Assembly: GCF_015999245.1 (NCBI RefSeq)
Contig: NZ_JAEAMR010000007.1
Coordinates: forward strand, 1,072,358-1,136,357
Length of the DNA stretch: 64,000 bases
Direction of reading: 5' to 3'
From: Streptomyces sp. AV19
GTDB taxonomy: Bacteria > Actinomycetota > Actinomycetes > Streptomycetales > Streptomycetaceae
The translations under genes and the position numbers were made by a program. Below the pieces are notes generated by a model. That model was not told the origin of the DNA and did no database searches. It saw only the letters and a list, made by a program, of their open reading frames with translations. Shown here one piece after another: positions 1 through 8,221 of the stretch; the first letter of the stretch is position 1; every line of letters begins with the position of its first letter.

Positions 1-978
1 GCGCTGGTCGTGGGCAAGTCCACCGTGCCGGTGGGCTCCGCGGCCAGGCTGGCGCGCATGATCACCGAACTCGCCCCGGCCGGCGCGGAGGTGGAACTCG
101 CCTGGAACCCGGAGTTCCTGCGCGAGGGCTTCGCCGTCGAGGACACCCTGCACCCCGACCGCATCGTCGTCGGCGTCCACGGCGAGCGCGCGGAGAAGGT
201 GCTGCGCGAGGTGTACGCGACGCCGGTCGGCGAGGGCTCGCCGTTCGTCGTCACCGACTATCCGACCGCCGAGCTGGTCAAGACCGCCGCGAACTCCTTC
301 CTCGCCACGAAGATCTCCTTCATCAACGCCATGGCCGAGGTCTGCGAGGCCGCCGACGGCGACGTGGCCAAGCTGGCGGAGGCCATCGGGCACGACGAGC
401 GGATCGGGAAGAAGTTCCTGCGGGCCGGCATCGGCTTCGGCGGCGGCTGCCTGCCCAAGGACATCCGCGCCTTCATGGCCCGGGCGGGCGAGCTCGGCGC
501 CGATCAGGCGCTCACCTTCCTCCGCGAGGTCGACTCCATCAACATGCGCCGCCGCGGCCACATGGTCGAGCTCGCCCGCGAGACGGTGGGCGGCAGCTTC
601 CTCGGGCAGCGGGTGGCGGTGCTGGGCGCGACCTTCAAGCCGGACTCCGACGACGTACGGGACTCGCCGGCGCTCAACGTCGCCGGGCAGATCCACCTCC
701 AAGGCGGGCAGGTCACGGTCTACGACCCCAAGGGGATGGAGAACGCGCGCCGGGTCTTCCCGACGCTGGCGTACGCGGACAGCGCGCTGGACGCCTGCCG
801 GGGGGCGCGGGTCGTCCTGCACCTGACCGAGTGGGCGGAGTTCCGGTCGCTGGACCCGGTGGCGCTGCGCGACGTCGTCGCGGAGCCGCATCTGCTGGAC
901 GGCCGCAACGCGCTGGACGCGGTGGTGTGGCGCGCGGCCGGATGGACGTACCGGGCGATGGGCCGCCCTCGGGCGTAG
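1..978 (+). CDS. UDP-glucose 6-dehydrogenase, 5' partial
   Basis: The reading frame is open from base 1, so the N-terminal NAD-binding half is mostly outside the window and about 325 C-terminal residues are visible. The family oxidises UDP-glucose to UDP-glucuronate with two NAD+. Visible hallmarks are STVPVG near the window start, the hinge helix with NPEFLREG, the catalytic cysteine motif GFGGGCLPKD (encoded around 435-460), and the C-terminal nucleotide-binding part with TFKPDSDDVRDSPA. It probably supplies uronic acid for an extracellular polysaccharide, which fits the LCP and glycosyltransferase genes that follow. The true start cannot be assigned here. Confidence 0.93.
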   Translation, partial: ALVVGKSTVPVGSAARLARMITELAPAGAEVELAWNPEFLREGFAVEDTLHPDRIVVGVHGERAEKVLREVYATPVGEGSPFVVTDYPTAELVKTAANSFLATKISFINAMAEVCEAADGDVAKLAEAIGHDERIGKKFLRAGIGFGGGCLPKDIRAFMARAGELGADQALTFLREVDSINMRRRGHMVELARETVGGSFLGQRVAVLGATFKPDSDDVRDSPALNVAGQIHLQGGQVTVYDPKGMENARRVFPTLAYADSALDACRGARVVLHLTEWAEFRSLDPVALRDVVAEPHLLDGRNALDAVVWRAAGWTYRAMGRPRA

Positions 979-1028
979 CCCCGGGCCGCCGAGTGGCGGG
1001 CGCCCGCCCCCGGGCCCACGCTGGACCC

Positions 1029-1826
1029 ATGCCCGAAGTACGGAACTACGCGCCCGGCATCCCCTGCTGGGTCGATCTCATGGCACCCGACCAGCGGGCC
1101 GCGCTCGACTTCTACCGGGACCTGTTCGGCTGGCAGGGCGAGCCCGGGCCGCCGGAGACCGGCGGTTACGCGGTCTGCACGCTGAACGGCCGGGCCGTGG
1201 CCGGCATCGGGCCCGCCATGGCCCAGGACGGACAGCCCGCGCCGCCCACCGCGTGGACGACCTACTTCTCGGTCGCCGACGCGGAGGCGGCGGCGGGCGC
1301 GGTCGCCGCGCACGGCGGCAAGGTCGTCATGCCCCCGATGGACGTGCTGACCTTCGGCCGGATGGCCATCGTCGCCGACCCCTCGGACGCCGTCTTCGGC
1401 CTCTGGGAGGCGCGTGACTTCTTCGGCTGCGAGGTCGTCATCGACCCGGGGTCGCTCGCCTGGAACGAGCTCAACACCCCGGACGCCGAGGCGGTCGCCG
1501 ACTTCTACCCCGCGGCCCTGGGCGTCACGGTCGCGCCCTCCCAGGCGATGCCCGGCGGCTTCGAGTTCACCGTCGAAGGGCGGCCCGTGGCCGGGGTCCA
1601 GCCCCTCGACCGGCTCCTGCCGGAAGCGCCGCCGCACTGGCTGACGTACTTCGCCGTGGACGGGACCGACACCACGGTGGACGCCCTTGTCAGGGCCGGA
1701 GGGTCGGTCCTCGTGCCGCCCTTCGACATGGTGGCGGGCCGGATCGCGGTCGTCTCCGACCCGCAGGGCGGCGTCTTCGGGCTCATCGAGGTCGCGCCGG
1801 AGTATCTGCAGCAGGCGGCGGCCTGA
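1029..1826 (+). CDS. VOC (glyoxalase/bleomycin-resistance fold) family protein, two-domain
   Basis: 265 residues starting at ATG 1029; a longer upstream extension in the same frame overlaps the preceding gene and is not needed. Two tandem VOC modules are seen: the first begins at GIPCWVDLMAPD with the typical DFYRDLFGW, the second at about residue 145 with WNELNTPDAEAVADFY. Each ends in a VFGL-type strand (SDAVFGLWEA, QGGVFGLIEV). This double arrangement is common in Streptomyces proteins annotated as hydroxylase or glyoxalase. The substrate cannot be inferred. It lies 50 bases after the dehydrogenase and is convergent with the LCP gene at 1839. Confidence 0.85.
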   Translation: MPEVRNYAPGIPCWVDLMAPDQRAALDFYRDLFGWQGEPGPPETGGYAVCTLNGRAVAGIGPAMAQDGQPAPPTAWTTYFSVADAEAAAGAVAAHGGKVVMPPMDVLTFGRMAIVADPSDAVFGLWEARDFFGCEVVIDPGSLAWNELNTPDAEAVADFYPAALGVTVAPSQAMPGGFEFTVEGRPVAGVQPLDRLLPEAPPHWLTYFAVDGTDTTVDALVRAGGSVLVPPFDMVAGRIAVVSDPQGGVFGLIEVAPEYLQQAAA

Positions 1827-1838
1827 GCGACGCACGCG

Positions 1839-2981
1839 TCAGGAGACGGTGACCTTCTCGTCGTTCTTCAGCTGCGCGAAGAGCTGCTTGGACTTCACCG
1901 GGTCCCACTTGACCGCCACGCCGTCGCCGCGCGTGGGCAGGTTGGCGTTCCCTATCGGCACGGTCATCTGCTTGCCGTCGCCGCCGGTGACGCCCTTCAT
2001 CGCCCAGAACATCGACGTCAGGTCCCACAGCTCCATGTCCTCGTCGACGATGAGCGTGTCGAGGCCGGAGCCGATCACCGGGTAGAGCCGGAACGGGTTG
2101 AGGATCGTGGACGGCGAAGCGGCCTGCTTGGCCAGGGTGTTGAGGAACTTCTGCTGGTTGCGCATCCGGCCCAGGTCCTGGTCGGCCTCCTGGTGGCGCT
2201 GGCGGACGAACGCCAGCGACTGCTTGCCGTCCAGCGTCTGGCAGCCGGCCTTGAAGTCGGCGCCGGAGTCGCGGTCCTTGACCGGCTTGTCGATGCACAT
2301 GTCCACGCCGCCGAGCGAGTCGACCAGGCTGCGGAAGCCGCCGAAGCCGATCTCCGCGTAGTGGTCGATGCGGAGCCCGGTGTTGAACTCGACGGTCCGT
2401 ACGAGCAGTTCGGCGCCGCCGTCCGAGTACGCCTGGTTGAGCTTGTGCGCCGAGGCGGGGTACTGCTTGCCGGACTTCGCGCCGGTGAAGGCGGGGATGG
2501 TGACGTAGGAGTCACGGGGCAGGCTCAGCATCGTGGTGCCGTTGTCGCCCGTGTGCAGGATCATCATCGAGTCGGTGCGCTTGCCGTCGGCGGAGCCGGT
2601 GTGCAGGTCCTTCTTGTCCTCGTCGGACAGGCCCTCGCGGCTGTCGGAGCCGACGATCAGGTAGTTGGTGCCCTCGCCGGCCGGCGGCCGGTCCGCCAGC
2701 CTGCCGAGGTCCACCTCGCGCCGCAGCTTGGAGTCGGCCCAGAAGTAGGTGCTGACGGAGACCACGAGCAGGACGGCGAGGAAGGCGAGCAGGCCGACGG
2801 TGATCCGCTTGCGCCAGTTCGGTCGGGCGCTGCGGGGAGCAGGGGTGCGCCCGTAGACCTGGCCCGTGTTGTAGCCGTCGTGCGACGACGACGCGGGGGA
2901 GCCCTCGGGACGTATGGGGCCGCCGGGGCTCCCGTACGGGTTCCGGGGATCGTTGTTCCGCGCATCGGGCCACTGGTTCAT
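1839..2981 (-). CDS. LytR-CpsA-Psr (LCP) family glycopolymer transferase 1
   Basis: 380 residues. A Pro/Gly/Ser-rich cytoplasmic N-terminus of about 55 residues is followed by a basic stretch (NWRKR), one membrane helix (residues about 59-79) and an extracellular LCP domain. LCP enzymes move undecaprenyl-linked glycopolymers onto peptidoglycan. Family signatures are YLIVGSDSREG, KRTDSMMILH, LSLPRDSYV, HKLNQAYSDGG, and the late SLAFVRQRH...DLGRMRNQQ. It has no LytR_C domain, unlike the paralogues at 3696, 6440 and 8222. It is the rightward end of a series of five LCP genes, all on the minus strand. The exact polymer is unknown. Confidence 0.92.
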   Translation of the reverse strand: MNQWPDARNNDPRNPYGSPGGPIRPEGSPASSSHDGYNTGQVYGRTPAPRSARPNWRKRITVGLLAFLAVLLVVSVSTYFWADSKLRREVDLGRLADRPPAGEGTNYLIVGSDSREGLSDEDKKDLHTGSADGKRTDSMMILHTGDNGTTMLSLPRDSYVTIPAFTGAKSGKQYPASAHKLNQAYSDGGAELLVRTVEFNTGLRIDHYAEIGFGGFRSLVDSLGGVDMCIDKPVKDRDSGADFKAGCQTLDGKQSLAFVRQRHQEADQDLGRMRNQQKFLNTLAKQAASPSTILNPFRLYPVIGSGLDTLIVDEDMELWDLTSMFWAMKGVTGGDGKQMTVPIGNANLPTRGDGVAVKWDPVKSKQLFAQLKNDEKVTVS

Positions 2982-3099
2982 GAGGGCAAGTGTGCCCGGC
3001 CGCGCGCGGTGCCCCGCCGGGTGCTACGAGACCGGGGCAGGGCTGTTGCAGACCTGACACATGCGGCCTGGCCGGTGGCGCCCGCATACAGTGGGGTGC

Positions 3100-3657
3100 A
3101 TGACCACTCACGACCGGGCCCCGGAGTCCGGTGAGGCCGGCATACCCGGCAAGCCGTCCTCCGCGTCGCGCACCACGCTGTCCCACATCATGACCAGCAA
3201 CGAGACCAATCTGCTGGGCACGGTGCACGGTGGCGTGATCATGAAGCTGGTGGACGACGTGGCCGGCGCGGTCGCCGGCCGGCACTCCGGCGGCCCGGCC
3301 GTGACGGCGTCCATGGACGAGATGGCCTTCCTGGAGCCCGTCCGGGTCGGGGACCTCGTCCACGTGAAGGCCCAGGTGAACTGGACCGGCCGGTCCTCCA
3401 TGGAGATCGGCGTACGGGTCCTCGCCGAGCGGTGGAACGAGTCGGGGCCCGCCACGCAGGTCGGCAGCGCCTACCTCGTCTTCGCGGCCGTCGACGAGAA
3501 CGGCAAGCCGCGCCCGGTGCCGCCGGTGCTCCCGGAGACGGACCGCGACCGGCGCCGCTACCAGGAGGCCCAGATCCGCCGCACGCACCGCCTCGCCCGG
3601 CGCCGCGCGATCATGGAACTCCGCCAGAACCGGGCTGCCGAGGGCTACGAGGACTGA
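3100..3657 (+). CDS. acyl-CoA thioesterase, hotdog fold (YciA/BACH type)
   Basis: 185 residues from ATG 3100; the frame extends upstream to 3061, but the later ATG fits the conserved domain better. A single hotdog domain covers most of the protein: HIMTSNETNLLGTVHGG carries the Asn and His typical of the acyl-CoA hydrolase group, followed by VTASMDEMAFLEPV and the partner strand DLVHVKAQVNWTGRSSMEIG. A basic helical C-terminal tail (RRTHRLARRRAIMELRQ) follows. It is predicted to be a cytosolic hydrolase of acyl-CoA. It sits between two LCP genes in the opposite orientation, with no evident functional link to them. Confidence 0.88.
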   Translation: MTTHDRAPESGEAGIPGKPSSASRTTLSHIMTSNETNLLGTVHGGVIMKLVDDVAGAVAGRHSGGPAVTASMDEMAFLEPVRVGDLVHVKAQVNWTGRSSMEIGVRVLAERWNESGPATQVGSAYLVFAAVDENGKPRPVPPVLPETDRDRRRYQEAQIRRTHRLARRRAIMELRQNRAAEGYED

Positions 3658-3695
3658 GGGGCGGGACCGGGGCGAACCCTCCAGCACCGGCGGCG

Positions 3696-5183
3696 CTAGG
3701 AACCCGGCGGGCACACCACCCGGTCCCCCGTGAGTACCCTGCCGTCCTCCCCGGCGGCCTGCGGCCGCGCCCGCTCCAGCGCCCGCACGGGCTGGACGCC
3801 CCCGAAGTCCGCGCCCAGCGTCACCTTCATCACCGGCCCCTGTCCGGCCACCGCCCGCAGTCCGGTGCCCGGCAGGGCGGCCGCCAGCGTGCGCGCCGAG
3901 CGGTCCCAGCGCGGGTCGAAGGCGATCTCCGTGCGTGGCACGGGCGGCGGCGGGGCGGCGGCGGGTACGCCCGTGGTGGCGAAGCCGGTCGCCCGCAGCG
4001 CCGTGTCCGCCGCGCGGCCCAGGCCCGGGCGGCCGCTGCCGTCCAGGACCTGGACGCGGATCCGCCCGGGCGGCACCTCGACGAAGCGGGGCGAGGGCGG
4101 CGGGTTCCCCGCCTTCCCGTCATGCGCACCGGGCGCCCCCCGAGCCACCCGCGGCGCCAGCGGCCGGTCCGCGCGTAGCGCCCCGAAGATCCGCTCGGCG
4201 CCGGGCCCGTCCCAGCGCACCGTCGAGCCGACGCCCGGGACGGGGAAGTCGGAGACGGAGACCGGCACCGAGGTGAACTCGGCCGTCGCGGGGGTCAGGT
4301 TCCGCGCCGCGCGGCCCAGCTCCACCAGCTGCTCCCCGCCGAGGTCGCGGTCGGCGCGGACCGCGCCGAGCACGGTCACGGCCACCTCGTGGAACAGCGG
4401 CGGGTCCGTCAGCACCCCGCTGCCCGCCGCCCGCTCCAGCAGGGCGGCGAGGAACCGCTGCTGCCGCTGCATCCGCTCGAGGTCGGAGCCGGAGCCCAGG
4501 TGCCGGGAGCGCACGTACTGCAGCGCCCGCCCGCCGTCCAGCGTGCTGGTGCCGGACGGCAGGTCGAGCCCGCTCCAGTCGTCCCGGAGCGGCTGTTCCG
4601 TGCAGACCCGCACCCCGCCGAGGAGGTCCACGGTCCGCATGAAGCCGGTGAAGTCGACCTCCAGGTAGTGGTCGACGTGCACCCCGGTCAACTGCTCGAC
4701 GGTGCGCACGGTCAGCCGGGGGCCGCCCTCCGCGTAGGCGGCGTTGAGCTTCTGCGGATGGGCGGGGCGGCGGGCGCCCGAGAGGTCCTTGTGCTCGGGG
4801 AGCACGGCGTAGGAGTCGCGGGGGAGGCCGACGACGGTCACCCGGTCACGGGCCTCGGAGAGGTGCACCAGCATCACGGCGTCGGTGCAGTGGCAGGGCG
4901 CGCCGCCCAGCCGGTAGCGGTCGCGTTCCGCGGCGGTGATCGCGTCGCGGCCGTCGGTGCCGACGACCAGGATGGTGGTGCCCAGGCCGGCCCGGGGCCG
5001 GTCCCGCAGTCCGGCGAAGGGGTCGGTGCGCCCCAGGCGCCGTTCGATGCCGTGCACCACCGTGTGCCCCGCGCCACTGATCACCAGCACCAGGAGGGCC
5101 GCCGCCGCGGCGAGGCGCAGTCCCCAGCGGGGGCGGCGCGGGGCGCTGTGGCGGGCTCGTCGGGTGCGGGGAGGTAGAGGCAC
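3696..5183 (-). CDS. LCP family glycopolymer transferase 2, with LytR_C domain
   Basis: 495 residues from a GTG start with GGAGG eight bases upstream. A short Arg-rich N-terminus precedes one membrane helix (about residues 24-45), then the LCP domain with ILVVGTDGRDA, CTDAVMLVHLSEARD, VGLPRDSYAVLP, HPQKLNAAYAEGG and ALQYVRSRHLGSGSDLERMQRQ. After a Pro-rich linker comes a LytR_C module (RIRVQVLDGSGRPGLG...). The predicted active site is on the outer face of the membrane. It is divergent from the glycosyltransferase at 5385, with about 200 bases between them that must hold both promoters. Confidence 0.92.
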   Translation of the reverse strand: MPLPPRTRRARHSAPRRPRWGLRLAAAAALLVLVISGAGHTVVHGIERRLGRTDPFAGLRDRPRAGLGTTILVVGTDGRDAITAAERDRYRLGGAPCHCTDAVMLVHLSEARDRVTVVGLPRDSYAVLPEHKDLSGARRPAHPQKLNAAYAEGGPRLTVRTVEQLTGVHVDHYLEVDFTGFMRTVDLLGGVRVCTEQPLRDDWSGLDLPSGTSTLDGGRALQYVRSRHLGSGSDLERMQRQQRFLAALLERAAGSGVLTDPPLFHEVAVTVLGAVRADRDLGGEQLVELGRAARNLTPATAEFTSVPVSVSDFPVPGVGSTVRWDGPGAERIFGALRADRPLAPRVARGAPGAHDGKAGNPPPSPRFVEVPPGRIRVQVLDGSGRPGLGRAADTALRATGFATTGVPAAAPPPPVPRTEIAFDPRWDRSARTLAAALPGTGLRAVAGQGPVMKVTLGADFGGVQPVRALERARPQAAGEDGRVLTGDRVVCPPGS

Positions 5184-5384
5184 GGGGAGACCTCCGCGGG
5201 GGACGGGGGAGGGGGGACCGGGTCACCGTAGGCCCATACGATCAACGGTCCGCGTCACCGCGCCGTCCGGCCGGGGCCCGCCACCCGGGCGGCGCGGCCG
5301 CGCGTCCCCCGTTCGCGGTAACGTGGCCGACGATCCCGCAGACCGTCACGGGGTGCACCCCGACCCCCGTACCCCCGAGGAACC

Positions 5385-6398
5385 ATGCCAGAGCAGCAGC
5401 CGCCCGCAGTTTCCGTGATCATGCCGGTGCTCAACGAGGAGCGCCATCTGCGCACCGCCGTGCGGCACATCCTGGAGCAGGACTACGCCGGCGAGCTGGA
5501 GGTCGTGATCGCCCTCGGTCCGTCCAAGGACCGTACGGACGAGATCGCCGCCGAGCTCGTCCGCGAAGACCCCAGGGTGCACACGGTCCCGAACCCGACG
5601 GGCCGCACCCCCGCCGCCCTCAACGCGGCGATCAAGGCGTCGCGGCACCCCGTCGTCGTCCGGGTGGACGGCCACGGCATGCTCTCGCCCGACTACATCG
5701 AGAAGGCCGTGCGGCTGCTGGGCGAGACCGGCGCGCAGAACGTCGGCGGCATCATGCACGCCGAGGGCGAGAACGACTGGGAGCACGCCGTCGCCGCCGC
5801 CATGACCTCGAAGATCGGGGTGGGCAACGCGGCGTTCCACACCGGTGGCGCGGCGGGCCCGGCCGAGACCGTCTACCTGGGCGTCTTCCGGCGGCAGGCG
5901 CTGGAGCAGCAGGGCGGGTACAACGAGGAGTTCATCCGGGCCCAGGACTGGGAGCTCAACTTCCGCATCCGCGAGGCGGGCGGGCTGATCTGGTTCTCGC
6001 CGGAGCTGAAGGTCTCCTACCGGCCGCGGCCGAGCGTGCGGGCGCTCGCCAAGCAGTACAAGGACTACGGCCGTTGGCGGCACGTCGTCGCCCGCTTCCA
6101 CAAGGGCTCGATCAACCTGCGCTACCTGGCCCCGCCGACCGCGGTGGTCGCCGTCGCGGCCGGTCTGGTCGTGGGCGCGGTGGTCACGCCGTGGGCGCTG
6201 GTCGTGCCGGGCGGCTACCTGGCGGCGATCGTCGCCGGTTCGGTCCCGGCGGGCAAGGGGCTGCCGCTGAAGGCGCGCGTGCAGATCCCCGTGGCGCTGG
6301 CGACGATGCACATGTCGTGGGGCTTCGGCTTCCTCACCAGCCCGCGCTCGCTGGCGAAGCGCGTCATCGCCAGCCGCAGGCCCGCGGTCAAGGCGTGA
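5385..6398 (+). CDS. family 2 glycosyltransferase with C-terminal membrane segments (ExoA-like)
   Basis: 337 residues. The N-terminal two thirds is a GT-A fold: VSVIMPVLNEERHL (nucleotide-sugar binding), a metal-binding-like VVRVDGHGML around residue 95, and QDWELNFRIREAGG as the acceptor/catalytic-base region. The C-terminus has two or three hydrophobic helices (about residues 248-310) that should hold it in the membrane. This architecture resembles succinoglycan ExoA-type transferases that act on lipid-linked sugars. Lying between LCP genes and near a UDP-glucose dehydrogenase, it is a reasonable candidate for building the polymer that the LCP proteins attach. That link is inference. Confidence 0.88.
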   Translation: MPEQQPPAVSVIMPVLNEERHLRTAVRHILEQDYAGELEVVIALGPSKDRTDEIAAELVREDPRVHTVPNPTGRTPAALNAAIKASRHPVVVRVDGHGMLSPDYIEKAVRLLGETGAQNVGGIMHAEGENDWEHAVAAAMTSKIGVGNAAFHTGGAAGPAETVYLGVFRRQALEQQGGYNEEFIRAQDWELNFRIREAGGLIWFSPELKVSYRPRPSVRALAKQYKDYGRWRHVVARFHKGSINLRYLAPPTAVVAVAAGLVVGAVVTPWALVVPGGYLAAIVAGSVPAGKGLPLKARVQIPVALATMHMSWGFGFLTSPRSLAKRVIASRRPAVKA

Positions 6399-6404
6399 GG
6401 TGAC

Positions 6405-6432
6405 GGGCCGCCCCCGGGTCCGGGGGCGGCCC
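6405..6432. terminator. bidirectional hairpin terminator between convergent genes
   Basis: A perfect 12-base inverted repeat (GGGCCGCCCCCG / CGGGGGCGGCCC) with a four-base loop lies between the stop codon of the glycosyltransferase and that of the LCP gene at 6440. No U-tract is needed in streptomycetes, and the position suits both genes. Confidence 0.75.
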
Positions 6433-6439
6433 GCCGCGT

Positions 6440-8119
6440 TCAGAAGCGGTTGAGCGGGTTGATCTCCATGCAGGCGGACCTGTCGTCGCCGTTGAGGGGG
6501 TTGGAGCTCTCCGGGGCCTTGTTGTCCTCGGGCTTCTCTTCCTCCTCCCCCTTCTTCTCGTCCTTGGCGCCGTTCTTCCCGTCCGCCTTGTCGTTCGTCT
6601 TTCCGCTCGTCTTCCCGTCCGTCTTTCCGTCCGTTTTTCCGCCCGTGCCCGGTGCCTTCGGGTAGGTCGTCCCCTCGCGCCAGTCCCCGCCGATCACCAG
6701 CGTGATGCCGTCGGCCTCCGGCGACAGGCGCACGGCGCTCTCCGGCAGTCCGAGGGTCTTGGCGACGGCCGTGGCGTCGGCGCGCTGTGCCGACCTCGGG
6801 AACGTGATGGTGGTGTCCGCCTGCATCCGGGGGCTGGAGTCCGAAGTCGCCTTGGCGAAGCCCTGCTTGACCAGGTGCGCGGCGATGTCGGAGCCGCGGG
6901 CGCCGACGGGCGGCAGGACGGCCGTCCCGGTGCCGTTGAAGACGGTCACGGCGACGTTGTTCCTGGCCGCCGGGGAGCCGGAGGGGGCCGGCTTCTCGGG
7001 CTTCTTCTTGTCCTTGCCGTCCAGCGCGATGTCGTTGCGGATGAGCGAGAAGAGCTTGTCGGCGTCGCCGGGCTTGGGGATCACATGGGCGTCCGGGTCC
7101 TGGGGGTCCTGGACCCAGGGCATGGTGGTCATGGTGATCCGGCCGGACGGCACGCGCTTGATGTCGTTGGTGAGGTCGTAGAGCTTCTTGACCGAGCCGA
7201 GGTCCTTGTCGACGGTGAGCGCCTTGGTGGCCGCCTCGGCGAGGTCGGTGAGCTGGCCCGGGTCGCTGAGCTTGGTGCCGCCCTTGAGCTGACGGACCAT
7301 CGCGTTCATGTAGAGGTGCTGGGCGTGGGTGCGGCCGATGTCGCTGCCGTCCTCGAAGCCGTGCCGGGTGCGCAGCCACTGCAGGGCCTGCTCGCCCTTG
7401 ATGGTGTGCGTGCCCTTCGTCAGCTCCAGGCCGGACTTGGTGTCACGGATGTTGTCCTTGACGCAGACCGGGACGCCGCCCACGGCGTCGGCCATGTTCA
7501 CCACCCCGGCGAAGTCGATCATCATGAAGTGGTCGACGGGGATGCCGGTGAGCTCCTCCCAGGTGGCGACCGTGCAGCCCGGACCGCCGTTCTGGAGGCT
7601 GGTGTTGATGATCTGGCTGCCGGTCTCCCGGTAGACCTTGCCGTTGCCCGGGTCGGTGCACTTGGGGATGGTCACCCGGGTGTCGCGGGGGACGCTGACG
7701 ACCGACATGTTGGTGCGGTCGGCGGAGACGTGGAGCAGCATCTGGACGTCGGCCAGCGCCGGGCGGTCGGCGTCCTCGCGGGCGCCGCCGAGGTTCTGGT
7801 TCTCCTTGCCGCTGCGGCTGTCGGAGCCCAGGAGCAGGATGTTGAGGGGGCGTTGGCCCTGCGCGTTGGGGACGCTGCGGTCGAGCTGCTTGTCGCTGAG
7901 GTTGAGGTTGCTCTTGCGGATGTTGTGGTTGAGGTGCCGGTAGTAGAACCAGCCCGTCGCGGAGGCCGCGAGGACCAGGACCGCCAGACAGAGGGCGGTC
8001 CAGCGGGCTATTCGCACGCCGCGGCGGCGCTTGGGCTTCGCCGCGGCGGCGGCCGGCGCCTTCTCCCGGCTCTCTTCGGTCTTCGTCTTTTCTTCCCCCC
8101 GCACATTGTCGACCCCCAA
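6440..8119 (-). CDS. LCP family glycopolymer transferase 3, with LytR_C domain and charged tail
   Basis: 559 residues from a TTG start supported by GGAGGG a few bases upstream; a GTG five codons in is an alternative. It has a charged N-terminus (EEKTKTEESREK), a membrane helix at about residues 40-62, and an LCP domain with NILLLGSDSRSG, LADVQMLLHVSADRTN, SVPRDTRVTIP, HTIKGEQALQWLRTRHGF and DIGRTHAQH. A LytR_C domain follows (VAVTVFNGTGTAVL). The last 70 residues are low-complexity: tandem GKTDGKT units, then a Glu/Lys-rich stretch, ending in NPLNRF. That tail is unusual among the five paralogues and may bind anionic wall polymers (inference). Confidence 0.92.
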   Translation of the reverse strand: MGVDNVRGEEKTKTEESREKAPAAAAAKPKRRRGVRIARWTALCLAVLVLAASATGWFYYRHLNHNIRKSNLNLSDKQLDRSVPNAQGQRPLNILLLGSDSRSGKENQNLGGAREDADRPALADVQMLLHVSADRTNMSVVSVPRDTRVTIPKCTDPGNGKVYRETGSQIINTSLQNGGPGCTVATWEELTGIPVDHFMMIDFAGVVNMADAVGGVPVCVKDNIRDTKSGLELTKGTHTIKGEQALQWLRTRHGFEDGSDIGRTHAQHLYMNAMVRQLKGGTKLSDPGQLTDLAEAATKALTVDKDLGSVKKLYDLTNDIKRVPSGRITMTTMPWVQDPQDPDAHVIPKPGDADKLFSLIRNDIALDGKDKKKPEKPAPSGSPAARNNVAVTVFNGTGTAVLPPVGARGSDIAAHLVKQGFAKATSDSSPRMQADTTITFPRSAQRADATAVAKTLGLPESAVRLSPEADGITLVIGGDWREGTTYPKAPGTGGKTDGKTDGKTSGKTNDKADGKNGAKDEKKGEEEEKPEDNKAPESSNPLNGDDRSACMEINPLNRF

Positions 8120-8170
8120 CGGGCCCTCCCCTTAAGTGGTGCGTTCGGCCCGATGGGCAGATGCGTCGTA

Positions 8171-8189
8171 CCTGGTGACTCTGTTACCA
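8171..8189. promoter_or_regulatory. imperfect palindrome between two LCP genes
   Basis: CTGGTGACTCTGTTACCAG is an inverted repeat with one mismatch, just downstream of the LCP gene at 8222 and about 52 bases upstream of the start of the next LCP gene (8119). It could be a weak terminator or an operator. Confidence 0.35.
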
Positions 8190-8221
8190 GCTAGAGAGAT
8201 GCACAAGGACGGCCGCCGGAT

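Noticed and set aside
720..1835. Long minus-strand ORF antisense to the VOC gene and other similarly long antisense frames (for example 5346-7379, 20144-22327, 29536-32490, 61986-63800)
   Set aside because: High GC opens shadow frames; these have Arg/Gly/His/Pro-rich composition, no domains, and lie opposite well-identified genes.
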